From positions 231,222 through 295,221 of the forward strand of contig NZ_JMPP01000055.1 of NCBI RefSeq assembly GCF_000735435.1: a stretch of 64,000 nt of DNA, in the 5' to 3' direction. Below, piece after piece: positions 7,995 through 16,569 of the stretch (within the stretch, counting starts at the first letter, position 1; the number at the start of each line of letters is the position of its first letter). The notes under the pieces are model-generated. The model saw nothing but the letters and a program-made list of their open reading frames with translations, ran no database searches and had not been told where the DNA came from. The stretch comes from Klebsiella planticola ATCC 33531. Its GTDB lineage: Bacteria; Pseudomonadota; Gammaproteobacteria; Enterobacterales; Enterobacteriaceae. The position numbers and the translations under genes were made by a program.

Positions 7995-9074
7995 TCAGGC
8001 AACGCGGCTCCAGCACATCAGCAGGGTATGGGCTTCCACTACGCTGAAAGATTTACTCTCGCCGAGGTTATCGGTTTTGCCGCTGACTGCGTGACCGTGA
8101 CCCGGCACCGTGTATTCGTGGTCGTGCTCACCCTCGTCAGAGGTATAGTTTCGCGTCCTGCGGCTGTCATTATCGGAGCCCACAATATAATTACTGTCCC
8201 AGGCCTCACCTGGCCCCGCCATCCCGCCTTTGTGCTTATGTCCGCCGCCTCTGCCGGTTCTCAGTCTCTGCTCCTCCACCTCGGAGGCTGAGCCGGCTAC
8301 ATCAACCTGCACGGCGGGAAGATTCGCCCGCTGCAGGGTGACCGTATCGCTGCCGCCGGTGGCGCCGACGTTCGAACCGTCCGCTTTTGCCACGCGGAGG
8401 GTTCTGTTCTCACCGGTATACGTCCACGTTGACCACGGATAGCGTTCATTCGGGTCCACATGCTGGCTGTAAAACCGGACCGTGCCGACGGGGTTTTCCG
8501 CTTCCCAGAACTCACGGATAGCGGTGCTGACCGCTGAGGTGATGGCCTCCCGCGTCTCATTCTCCAGGGTGGAAACAATGTCATCGGCATAATCTTTGGC
8601 ATTGTTCCCCGCCCGGCGGACTTCTTCCACCGTCGCCAGAATGACTGACGGGTCGGCAATCATCTGCACATCGGCAGTCTGACTCACCATCAGCCAGATA
8701 TTAATCACCTGAAAACGTCCCGACCCTTCCGCCAGAAGCGGCTTGTAGGATTCGGGCAGGTTCGCCACCGCCAGGCAGATGCCGGTTTCGTCAAAGAGCG
8801 CGGCCTCGCGTATCCAGAAGCCCCCGGCCTGCGACGGCATTATCATTTCGGCGCGGATAACATTTGCCGCCTGGTCGGCGATGACCAGCCGGTTTAACGG
8901 TGCGCGGTACTGCTCGTTAATCAGGGCGGTCTGGTCCGGGGACGGCACCGGCAGGACGCCGCCCCCGTCGCCGACGGCCATGTGAGTGATACCCAGGGGG
9001 ATACCCTTCACCGCCGCAGCGGCCAGGCGTTCAGCCCCCTGCGCGGTCAGTATGGCGCTGAATTTTTTACTCAT
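7995..9074 (-). CDS. H: Tail fibre, P2 gpH N-terminal type with collar-like end
   Basis: 359 residues, much shorter than P2 gpH (669). Residues about 1-150 (MSKKFSAILTAQGAERLAAA, GDGGG, GGFWIREAALFD) are the DUF3751-type baseplate-attachment domain of P2 fibres. A short coiled region follows, then a C-terminal tip with His clusters (GGHKHKGG, GEHDHEY, GHGHAVSG) like the metal-binding HxH motifs of short-fibre/collar domains. It probably contacts the cell surface. It is the third of three adhesion-type genes in a row, and no G-type assembly chaperone follows. Confidence 0.85.
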   Translation of the reverse strand: MSKKFSAILTAQGAERLAAAAVKGIPLGITHMAVGDGGGVLPVPSPDQTALINEQYRAPLNRLVIADQAANVIRAEMIMPSQAGGFWIREAALFDETGICLAVANLPESYKPLLAEGSGRFQVINIWLMVSQTADVQMIADPSVILATVEEVRRAGNNAKDYADDIVSTLENETREAITSAVSTAIREFWEAENPVGTVRFYSQHVDPNERYPWSTWTYTGENRTLRVAKADGSNVGATGGSDTVTLQRANLPAVQVDVAGSASEVEEQRLRTGRGGGHKHKGGMAGPGEAWDSNYIVGSDNDSRRTRNYTSDEGEHDHEYTVPGHGHAVSGKTDNLGESKSFSVVEAHTLLMCWSRVA

Positions 9075-9125
9075 AAGGCAGTCCGTAATAGCGGGCTTCC
9101 CCGCCGGAGCGGGGCGGCCTCGGGA

Positions 9126-10244
9126 TTAACTCAGGGGCGCGTAATACACCGGGCGCAGACCCATCTCGGAATTCAGCACCTCGATATTGTTGGCAAAGCC
9201 AAACTGGAAAATATCGTTCTTACCGCGCACAGGATGCATGCAGCTTGTCGCGCCCGCGTTGTAGTTGACGGTGGACCCCGCCGGGACAATCGCCTTACCG
9301 GTCAGGGACGGCCATACGCCATACAGCTCCAGAAGATTTTTTACCGCTTCCGGCAGCGTGTTCTGCGGCTGAACGAAAGTCCCGCCCCAGGCCGGGTGAT
9401 AAAACTCGTTGTCAGCCAGCCCGGTGGTCTTTGTCACCGCCCGCACGCTGTTGGGGGTGGTGGCCACATAGTCCGCCGTGGTGGTGTTCCCGGTATGTGT
9501 CGGGGTGATAAAGGCCCCGGTCACCGCATGGATGGCGTACCAGCCCGGCACATCAGCGCCGTGCGCACTGAACACCGCGGAGGCGGCGAGCGCGGCCTCA
9601 TTGCCGGTCCCGTAGAGCTGGATTTCGCCACCCACCACACGTGCGCCGTAGGTACGCTCCCAGACGTTTCCGGCAAGGTCGCTGATGCCGTTGTATTTTT
9701 TGTCCTGACGGTAAGAGACCGGACCGGAGCCGGTATAAATGCGCGGGGACTGCGAGGACAAATCGCCCGCCTCTCTGCCGTCGATACGGCGTCCGGTCTG
9801 GGTCGCATCCAGCGCGGACTTGCCGTACACATCGGCACCCAGGGGACTGTAGCGGCTTTTCACGGCCATCGCCTGCATCAGCGCCCACTCGACCGACGTC
9901 ATGCCGTGCCAGGTGCTGCCCATCGCTTTCAGTAACGGGATAAGAGTGGCGCTGGTTGCGTTACAGGCATTCGCATCCACGTTGGGCAGACTCAGGACCT
10001 CACCGTTCAGCACGCATCCCTGATAGGTTCCGACATACAGATACGGGATTTCCCTGTCGCCCTGCTTAAAGGCCGGGTGTACGCCGGAAATCCCCAGCGC
10101 CGGGTTCAGGCTTTCGATACTCACCTTCGGGATAATATTCACAAAGGTCGGCTGTCCCTTCGGGGTATACAGCACCGTCTGTTTTCCGCCCGAAGCCGCC
10201 TCAACGGAGGTCCGCAGCGCATCTTTGACTAAAATCGTGGTCAT
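9126..10244 (-). CDS. Tail-associated protein with FGE-sulfatase/C-type-lectin-like fold
   Basis: 372 residues. The N-terminal part (about 1-60) resembles a phage attachment segment (MTTILVKDALRTSVEAASGG). From about residue 60 the order and motifs match formylglycine-generating-enzyme (SUMF1) domains: PYLYVGTYQG, TSVEWALMQAMA, then GISDLAGNVWERTYG, and near the end GLRPVYYAPL. This fold is a C-type lectin relative and is used by phage receptor-binding proteins such as DGR-diversified tips. I see no reverse transcriptase or adenine-variable repeat nearby, so it looks fixed. Catalytic function is unlikely; host binding is the inference. A good AAGGA ribosome site lies 7 bases before the ATG. 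Confidence 0.7.
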   Translation of the reverse strand: MTTILVKDALRTSVEAASGGKQTVLYTPKGQPTFVNIIPKVSIESLNPALGISGVHPAFKQGDREIPYLYVGTYQGCVLNGEVLSLPNVDANACNATSATLIPLLKAMGSTWHGMTSVEWALMQAMAVKSRYSPLGADVYGKSALDATQTGRRIDGREAGDLSSQSPRIYTGSGPVSYRQDKKYNGISDLAGNVWERTYGARVVGGEIQLYGTGNEAALAASAVFSAHGADVPGWYAIHAVTGAFITPTHTGNTTTADYVATTPNSVRAVTKTTGLADNEFYHPAWGGTFVQPQNTLPEAVKNLLELYGVWPSLTGKAIVPAGSTVNYNAGATSCMHPVRGKNDIFQFGFANNIEVLNSEMGLRPVYYAPLS

Positions 10245-10253
10245 GGTGGGTCC

Positions 10254-12203
10254 TTACTGGTGGTAGCTGAAAAAAGTGTCCAGGTATTCAATACGCTGTC
10301 GGGTCCAGTCCATCATCTGGTCCAGACTGGTGATGCTCAGGGAGGGCACATTCGGCCATTTTTCATATTCAGCCTGCATCAGTTCCGGGGTGTAGCGCCC
10401 CAGCAGGTCGCGGGCCAGCTCCAGCACGCCGCGCTGTGAAAACAGACCGTTATCCCGCAGTTCCGCATAGCGGGCATTCATTTCCGCCTGGAAGGTGGTA
10501 CGGACTTTCTTCCAGAAGGTGCGGTTGACCTGCATGGCGAGGCCGTTATCAAACAGATTCAGGTCTGGCGGATAGGCAATCGACGTTCCTGCGTAATGCA
10601 GACCAAAGGTGGTATCCAGGTCATAGGGCATGAAAAACCATTTCGTGCCGCCCCAGGTGATAAACGTGGTGTTCTTCTGCACGCAGTCCGGGGCGCAGAT
10701 AAAGCTGAGGAAGACGTAGAAATCCACCACGTTGTTTTTATCCAGATGCATACCGGCAGCGGCGGTAAACGCGTCCTGTGCGGACTGCGCGAAGTCCCGC
10801 CAGCGGTCGAGGCAGGCAGCCGTTTCCGCCGTGGGTTTCGAGGGTGAGTCCATCACCCAGGTGCCGTTATCCGTGAGCGCCGGGATGTTAATCGCCCCGT
10901 CCCAGATAATCATGATTTGCTCCGGGCTGTTTTTGGCGATGTTGTAATCCTTGCGGGACGAGTTGTAGAGAAAATCCCCTATCCCGTAAAACTCACCGTT
11001 GATATACAGCACGCAGGCGTACCCCTTCGGGCAGCCGATGGCACCGGTATCAATGGCGCTGGCCCCCAGCTTCCCCACGTAGCTGTTATCAATATCCCGG
11101 CGCGGCCAGCCGCTGCGGGTCGCCATCACCTTCTGCCACAGGTTGTAGCAGAGCACATTGCGCAGGTGGGTCGAGTCAATCCAGTTCGCCTTGAAAATCC
11201 ATTTGTCCTTCGGCACCACATCGCCGATTTTCAGGCTGACGTTTTCGGTATGTGCCGCGTCGGCAAACAGCTCGAATTTCATGTTCTTTTTCGGGTATCC
11301 CGCCGACGACGCCCCCTGAACCTTGAAGGACACGTATGCCGTGAACATCTCCCCGTCGACGTCCACCTGTAAGGTGCCGTTAACCGGGTTGTCCTTGCTG
11401 GTCGGCGCGCCGCTGTCGGAGGTCACGTCCAGGCGGATCAGACCGCGCGGCTCACCGAAGGCAAACACGCCCGGATATTTCGCCTGCGCCTCCCGGTTTC
11501 CCGTGCCGCTGCCTGCCACTGAGGGGTCGAAGCCGTCGAGCGGGAGAAGCTGACGGGCCAGCACCTGGAAGGCATAGAGATTACTCAGCTGATGACTTTC
11601 CACCTCCTCGGGGGTGGCCTCCACCAGAGCCAGCGCCCGCATACCGGACTGAAACGCCAGCATCAGCGCCTGAATCTGGTCTGACTGACTTTTTTGTGAA
11701 GCGGCCATGCTGGTCACCTGCGCGGCCATCTCATCGAGACCGAGCTGCATCAGTGCGGCCGTCAGCGACTGGAGACCGGACTGCAACGCTGTCAGGCCAT
11801 CCAGCGCCGCGCCGGTGTCCTGCTCCAGCTGCTGTCGCAGGGACGTAATCGCCTGCTGACTTGCCAGCGCATTCAGCCGGTTCGCCTGGCCGTTGTGCTT
11901 CTGGTAATAGATAAAGGCCAGCAGTTGCCCCTCGCTGTCAGGCACCACCACGCGAAAGAGTTTTCCCTCCGGCGTACCGGCAAGCCCCGCAACGGTGCCG
12001 TCCGGGTCCTCCGCGGTCATGAAGAAGGTGTAATCCCGGTAGTCCTGCAGCGACTCAACGGCGGTTTTTAAATAGCGGGTACGGTTCGCCAGCTGCCGGG
12101 CCTGTTTGTTTGACGGGCCATAAATGCCGCCCTCCACCCGGTCTTCACGCGCCAGCAGGTAAACCTCATCTTCCCATTTCGTCTGTTCGTTAATAGCACT
12201 CAT
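10254..12203 (-). CDS. Large tail fibre with CotH-kinase-like domain
   Basis: 649 residues from the ATG at 12203 (AGGAGA upstream). Residues about 1-130 (MSAINEQTKWEDEVYLLARE) look like a baseplate-anchoring fibre N-terminus. A helical Gln-rich region (about 130-230) follows. Residues about 250-560 resemble CotH spore-coat kinases: SFKVQGASSAGYPKKNMKFEL, then WIFKANWIDSTHLRN, a YINGEFYGIGDF segment, RKDYN, and FMPYDLDTTFG where CotH has its metal-binding Asp pair. CotH enzymes are atypical protein kinases; whether this one is active or is a structural reuse cannot be told. It occupies the first fibre position after I. Confidence 0.75.
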   Translation of the reverse strand: MSAINEQTKWEDEVYLLAREDRVEGGIYGPSNKQARQLANRTRYLKTAVESLQDYRDYTFFMTAEDPDGTVAGLAGTPEGKLFRVVVPDSEGQLLAFIYYQKHNGQANRLNALASQQAITSLRQQLEQDTGAALDGLTALQSGLQSLTAALMQLGLDEMAAQVTSMAASQKSQSDQIQALMLAFQSGMRALALVEATPEEVESHQLSNLYAFQVLARQLLPLDGFDPSVAGSGTGNREAQAKYPGVFAFGEPRGLIRLDVTSDSGAPTSKDNPVNGTLQVDVDGEMFTAYVSFKVQGASSAGYPKKNMKFELFADAAHTENVSLKIGDVVPKDKWIFKANWIDSTHLRNVLCYNLWQKVMATRSGWPRRDIDNSYVGKLGASAIDTGAIGCPKGYACVLYINGEFYGIGDFLYNSSRKDYNIAKNSPEQIMIIWDGAINIPALTDNGTWVMDSPSKPTAETAACLDRWRDFAQSAQDAFTAAAGMHLDKNNVVDFYVFLSFICAPDCVQKNTTFITWGGTKWFFMPYDLDTTFGLHYAGTSIAYPPDLNLFDNGLAMQVNRTFWKKVRTTFQAEMNARYAELRDNGLFSQRGVLELARDLLGRYTPELMQAEYEKWPNVPSLSITSLDQMMDWTRQRIEYLDTFFSYHQ

Positions 12204-12204
12204 G

Positions 12205-12876
12205 TTATTCTCCTGCGTAAACGCCACGGCCATCGTGAAAAGTGCGACCGTCATAGCGGTGAGGGTCTTCTCCCCGCTGGTTTTCGGTATAGGTGACCGA
12301 CCCGGAATGGAACCCGCCGCCGTCGTAACGGGCGGCCTCATCCGGCGTATATTCCGGCGGATACACGCTGATGACCTCCCCGCCGCACGCTGCGGCACCG
12401 GTATACACAAGACCGGTGGTCCCCGCTGACAGTGACAGGCGGGCAATGTGGCGGCTGACCGGTCGCGCATCGCCAATAATCCGCTCCAGCTCCTTAATCA
12501 TCGTTTCGGTAATACCGATATCATTCAGGTCAATCTCAAGGCGGAATGTCCCGGCGGGGTCGGCCACGTCCCACCACTCCTGTAACGTCATGCTGTAGCC
12601 TAGGTTTTCAATGACCCGGCGAACCGCCGCCACCGTCCCCTTACGTTGGTGGATCCAGAACGCATCGCTGACCGCCTGGCGCTTTTCCCTCTCTGACCAG
12701 GTTTCCTCCCAGCGGTCGACGGAAAACGCCCACGCCAGATACGGCAGGAACTTCACCGGGCATTTCCACGGGTTCCAGAGGTCACGCAGCGGTACGCTTA
12801 AATCACTGATACCTGAGCAGGCCTGCGCCAGCCTGCGCTCCAGCGACGATGATCCCGGCGGTAACAGGCTATTCAT
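12205..12876 (-). CDS. I: Baseplate/tail protein gpI
   Basis: 223 residues. The start MNSLLPPGSSSLERRLAQA and the DWRWEETWSEREKR-like segment (here VDRWEETWSEREKRQAV) are typical of P2 gpI, which connects fibres to the baseplate. The C-terminal third is Gly/Tyr/Asp-rich (YDGGGFHSG, YDGRTFHDG repeats), probably a fibre contact. ATG at 12876 overlaps the end of J by 8 bases; a TTG further upstream is less likely. Confidence 0.9.
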   Translation of the reverse strand: MNSLLPPGSSSLERRLAQACSGISDLSVPLRDLWNPWKCPVKFLPYLAWAFSVDRWEETWSEREKRQAVSDAFWIHQRKGTVAAVRRVIENLGYSMTLQEWWDVADPAGTFRLEIDLNDIGITETMIKELERIIGDARPVSRHIARLSLSAGTTGLVYTGAAACGGEVISVYPPEYTPDEAARYDGGGFHSGSVTYTENQRGEDPHRYDGRTFHDGRGVYAGE

Positions 12877-13777
12877 CAGAGCCACCAATTTCTGCTTTAA
12901 AATCGGTGCAATAGGACGCCTGCGTTTTATCTATCACCATGTCAGCCAGGGGCTGCATCAGCTCAACCCGCTGCACGCCCTGAACATGCAGAGCGGCATA
13001 AATCGCAGACAGCCGCACATCACGCCCCAGGCGGCGCTGCTCATTGATGTATGCTGTGCCCTGCTCTTTCGCGGCAGCGAGGATGGGTTCCTTTGCCGGG
13101 CCGGGATAGACATACAGAACCGCATCGATTTCATAGCGGACAATCTCAGCAGAGCGGACGCTCACCCGGTCCGCTACAGGCCGCACGGCCTCATCATTCA
13201 GTGCAACACCAACTACCTGCAGCAAGTCATCCGGCGCAGTGCCATCACCGTCGCGGGCCAGAATCGTCACCACGACTTCCGCCGGTGCCGGGCTGAATGC
13301 TGATGCATCTGCCACACGGCCATCGGCGCTCAGCGCGTGAAATTCATACGCGCCAACCGGCCCGGCAACGCTCATCCCCTCAAAGGCCGCCGGGATGCGC
13401 TGCCGATAATCCGCGTCCGATTCCATTTCCGCCTCAGTAGGGGGCGTGGTGGTATCGTCTGCGGGGGTGATCACCCGGCGCTGCACGTTATTGTTAGCGC
13501 CTAAATTATCCAGGTCATCACTGCCGGAATAAGCCACCATGACGGCCCGTGCCGCCTCGTTAATCCGCTGGCGCAGCAGCAACTCCCGGTAGACATTTTC
13601 CTGCAGCATTTTCACCACCGGTTCAGATTCAAGTGTTAAGGTACGGGCCACAGCTTCCTGCTCTTCTGCAGGATAGAGCGCAACAAACTCCGCCTTACGC
13701 TCTGTCAGCAAGGTTTCAAAATCTGGCTCATCCACGATCTGCGGCGGCGGCAGCTGGGAAAGGTCAATAACGGCCAT
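12869..13777 (-). CDS. J: Baseplate wedge protein gpJ
   Basis: 302 residues, exactly the P2 gpJ size. Start MAVIDLSQLPPPQIVDEPDFE, motif VMVAYSGSDDLDNLGA and AYEFHALSADGRV are hallmarks of the T4 gp6-like wedge family. It overlaps W upstream (14 bases) and I downstream. The start at 13777 follows a GGAG-type site; the longer open frame upstream lies within W. Confidence 0.93.
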   Translation of the reverse strand: MAVIDLSQLPPPQIVDEPDFETLLTERKAEFVALYPAEEQEAVARTLTLESEPVVKMLQENVYRELLLRQRINEAARAVMVAYSGSDDLDNLGANNNVQRRVITPADDTTTPPTEAEMESDADYRQRIPAAFEGMSVAGPVGAYEFHALSADGRVADASAFSPAPAEVVVTILARDGDGTAPDDLLQVVGVALNDEAVRPVADRVSVRSAEIVRYEIDAVLYVYPGPAKEPILAAAKEQGTAYINEQRRLGRDVRLSAIYAALHVQGVQRVELMQPLADMVIDKTQASYCTDFKAEIGGSDE

Positions 13778-14126
13778 TGTCTGCTCCTGTCGATACGGAA
13801 AGGGACACAGGCACACCGTCATTACGCTGGCCTGCCAGCTCAATCACCATTGAGCCATCCATGTTGCTGCTGTTAATCGTGATGGTGTCGAGCTGCAACC
13901 GCGGCTCCCAGCGCAGCAACGCGACGTACACCGCAGACATGATCTGCAGGCGCAGCGCCCGATTTTGTGGCTGGTCAATCAGCGCAGACAGCAGGGAGCC
14001 ATACTCCCGACGGGCAAGGCGGCTACCCTGCGGCGTCAGCAAAATGTCCCGCACGGACTGGCGCAGGTGATCCGTTTCCGTTATTGCCTTGCCGTTATCG
14101 CGGTTCATCCCGATATAGAGCGTCAA
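13764..14126 (-). CDS. W: Baseplate wedge protein gpW
   Basis: 120 residues. It is the gp25-like lysozyme-fold wedge component: SVRDILLTPQGSRLARREYGSLL followed by RWEPR is the family signature. Its ATG overlaps the stop of V (ATGA). Confidence 0.93.
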   Translation of the reverse strand: MTLYIGMNRDNGKAITETDHLRQSVRDILLTPQGSRLARREYGSLLSALIDQPQNRALRLQIMSAVYVALLRWEPRLQLDTITINSSNMDGSMVIELAGQRNDGVPVSLSVSTGADNGRY

Positions 14127-14695
14127 ATTGGACCTCCCGTCGTTCCGCCACTGTCGCCAGGGTGTTTATGCTTATCGGCAACGATACCGTTTGAGGTCAT
14201 TTCCCCGCCGCCATGGGTCACATCGCCATTCATGATCACGTTGCTGTTAATACGGGTCGTGTCGGCCTCGATCACAAGCTCCCCTGTTTTGCAGGAAACC
14301 ATCTGTGACGACTCAATCAGCACGGCTTTAACGCCCCGTATAATCCAGCGCCCGGTGGCAGGGTCGTATTCGAACCAGCCCCCATCCTCGTATGCGGTCA
14401 CGTCCGCGCTTTCAGAGTCGGACGGCGGCGGGCTCGCGTCGGAGTAGATGGCCGGAAGCGCAAAGGCTGTTTCCAGATTGCCGCCCAGGCTGAACAGCAC
14501 CACCTGCTCCCCCGGCGACGGGCACCACCAGGTGCGGGATTTACCGGCGCGGTGGGTCAGCCAGTTAATCCAGTTGGTTTCGAGGTCACCTGTTTTCACC
14601 CGGCACAGCCAGCCGTCCCGGTCCACCTCAGTCACAATGCCGGTGCGGATGAGATTGGTGATAAGGCGCATGATTTCGGTTAATTGTGCATTCAT
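14123..14695 (-). CDS. V: Baseplate spike gpV
   Basis: 190 residues (P2 V is 211). N-terminal OB-fold part with TGIVTEVD, WLTHRAG and WWCPSPGEQVVLFS; C-terminal beta-rich spike ending in HKHPGDSGGTTGGP, which holds the H-x-H metal-binding type apex seen in P2 gpV. It punctures the outer membrane. The start at 14695 has no strong ribosome site and is close to the predicted PV transcription start, so the message leader would be very short. First gene of the V-W-J-I-fibre operon. Confidence 0.9.
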   Translation of the reverse strand: MNAQLTEIMRLITNLIRTGIVTEVDRDGWLCRVKTGDLETNWINWLTHRAGKSRTWWCPSPGEQVVLFSLGGNLETAFALPAIYSDASPPPSDSESADVTAYEDGGWFEYDPATGRWIIRGVKAVLIESSQMVSCKTGELVIEADTTRINSNVIMNGDVTHGGGEMTSNGIVADKHKHPGDSGGTTGGPI

Positions 14696-14741
14696 GTCAC
14701 GATGATTCAGCATATTGCTTTTATCGTGAAAGAGTTGTAAT

Positions 14742-14759
14742 TGTATGAACATCCACACA
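14742..14759 (-). promoter_or_regulatory. Ogr-binding dyad of late promoter PV
   Basis: TGT(14742-14744)-N12-ACA(14757-14759). The centre is about 50-55 bases upstream of V on the minus strand, and a TATGCT -10-like element is present on that strand at 14709-14714. The dyad overlaps an ATG (14745) that could be taken as the start of the opposite-strand cargo gene. Confidence 0.78.
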
Positions 14760-14774
14760 ATCTGGAATGGTAAA

Positions 14775-16529
14775 ATGAAATTTAGAACTTTATATAAATG
14801 GGACTCTCCCGAAACCTGTAAAGCTTTGATTTATTTCGCTCAATTGTTAGATGAAATGCTTTTCGACTATACACTCGACACTTACAAACCATCAGTTATG
14901 AACACACCAACTATAGGAGTAGAAACATTAAAGACCATTACGGATGTAGATACAGGCATTATACAACCTAAAAATCTTGAACATTTAACAGCGGAGTTAT
15001 TACATAACCTATTAAATGATGAAGTTGCGAAATCCTTGCTTGGGGAAGCTTACAATGCCTTTCTTAATAAATTAAAGAACCCTAAGATAGGTAACAAAGA
15101 AAGAAAATCCATTGTTGAAATGCTAGTCATTCAACTACCAGCACATTTATACAAAGAAAAAAGTGAAGAATTAATACTGAAGGAGTTATCATTACCCAAC
15201 TGGAACAGAAGCATCATCCGTAGATTAACAAGAAATTACATCAGCCTATTACTTTACATTGGTTTCAGCCAACACAACCTCAAAAACCTGACACAAAAAT
15301 TCTTTTATTACGGTGACAATAGAATATCAAACAATTCTGATGCCTCTTTATTTTTCAAATTAATAAAAATAGAAAAGAAAAAGCACAAAGTGTTTTTTAT
15401 AGTAGAGAATGTATTTTTAGGATCTGAACCCACATTTGAAAGGCTTTCATTATCCATTGAAGATGAACCACCTAAAGAGATAGCTGATAATCAATTCTTT
15501 AAAAACCTACAGAGAAAGAAAATAATATCTATATCTAATATAGATGCATTTGATTCATATTCCGCCCGTGAAATAGCAGAGAACCATCTTAAAATTGCAT
15601 CCTCTTTTTTAAATATCTACCATCACAAAGATAAACCTACTTGGTCTAATGAAGCTTTGGTCATCTCAGATACAGAAATATTGAAAGTCTCTGAGCGCAT
15701 AAACCCTATGAAGAAATGCAAAGATTTAAAGCACGAGAAAGCGAAGAGGCGATTAGAATCATTGATGTCAGAGTTTTCACTTGAAAATAGCTCATTCGCA
15801 AAATTCCTAAGAAGTATTCAGTTACATTCAATGGCACTTAAGAGCGAAAGCGTAGAAAATCAGCTACTAAATTTATGGATAGCTTTAGAGTCACTGGTAC
15901 CAACAGAAACAAAATCTAATGACAGTGCAACGATAGAACACATTACTGATAGTATAATACCATTCCTTAACATTACCTACATTGACTCTTTAATTGAAAA
16001 TCTTGCAAGGGATTTATTATTATGGGATAGACATATACTTAACTCTCATTTTAGAGGTGTACCAGGAACAAAGTCAAAACATAAACTCGCAAATATAATG
16101 ATACTTCCCGACTATGAAGCTAGCAGAAACTCCCTCTCCTCTAAATTCCGTAATTACAGCCTACTATCCGACCGGTTTGAACATATAAAAAATATAATCT
16201 CAACCCCTGAAGCCATTAAAACAACTTTGGATAATCATAAAACAAGACTAGAATGGCAGTTTCGGCGAATTTATAGAACAAGAAACAACATCGTTCATTC
16301 AGGAAAAGGTCAACAATTTACACCACTTTTAGTTGAACACACTCATAATTATCTCGATAAAATATTTGAAGTTCTGGTAATGCTTGCATCAAAGCCCAGA
16401 AAGATTCGTTCTGTAACGCAAGGTTTTAGATATATAAAAATAATATACGAACAAAGGTACGATACAATAACTAAAAATGGTTTCATCTTTAGTGAAGATA
16501 ATATCAGAGAAAATCTATTCTGGGATTGA
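14775..16529 (+). CDS. HEPN (Apea-like) cargo protein, candidate anti-phage RNase
   Basis: 584 residues from ATG 14775, or 594 from ATG 14745. I prefer 14775 because 14745 lies inside the Ogr site. The gene is strongly AT-rich, on the strand opposite to the late genes, and sits between S and V, where P2 has its dispensable orf30. The C-terminal third has NLWIALESLVP and, near residue 505 (513 from the longer start), RTRNNIVHSG: an R-x4-H pair with the R-N...VH layout of HEPN ribonucleases, in the style of Apea-like HEPN proteins. The N-terminal two thirds (helical, Lys/Asn-rich) are not recognised and may be the sensor. No partner antitoxin is adjacent. The function is inferred. Confidence 0.7.
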   Translation: MKFRTLYKWDSPETCKALIYFAQLLDEMLFDYTLDTYKPSVMNTPTIGVETLKTITDVDTGIIQPKNLEHLTAELLHNLLNDEVAKSLLGEAYNAFLNKLKNPKIGNKERKSIVEMLVIQLPAHLYKEKSEELILKELSLPNWNRSIIRRLTRNYISLLLYIGFSQHNLKNLTQKFFYYGDNRISNNSDASLFFKLIKIEKKKHKVFFIVENVFLGSEPTFERLSLSIEDEPPKEIADNQFFKNLQRKKIISISNIDAFDSYSAREIAENHLKIASSFLNIYHHKDKPTWSNEALVISDTEILKVSERINPMKKCKDLKHEKAKRRLESLMSEFSLENSSFAKFLRSIQLHSMALKSESVENQLLNLWIALESLVPTETKSNDSATIEHITDSIIPFLNITYIDSLIENLARDLLLWDRHILNSHFRGVPGTKSKHKLANIMILPDYEASRNSLSSKFRNYSLLSDRFEHIKNIISTPEAIKTTLDNHKTRLEWQFRRIYRTRNNIVHSGKGQQFTPLLVEHTHNYLDKIFEVLVMLASKPRKIRSVTQGFRYIKIIYEQRYDTITKNGFIFSEDNIRENLFWD

Positions 16530-16569
16530 ATTGAAAAGTCTCGACATGATTATCTTATACATAGATAAC

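Noticed and set aside
9126..9400. Diversity-generating retroelement variable repeat at the end of the lectin-like gene
   Set aside because: No second template copy and no reverse transcriptase gene anywhere in the window.
8982..9935. 317-codon plus-strand frame opposite the fibre genes
   Set aside because: Arg/His/Gly-rich, lies opposite the SUMF1-like gene, no ribosome site or similarity.
14715..14743. Sigma70 promoter for the HEPN cargo gene
   Set aside because: TTGCTT has a 17-base spacer to TAATTG, but the -10 match is too poor to call.
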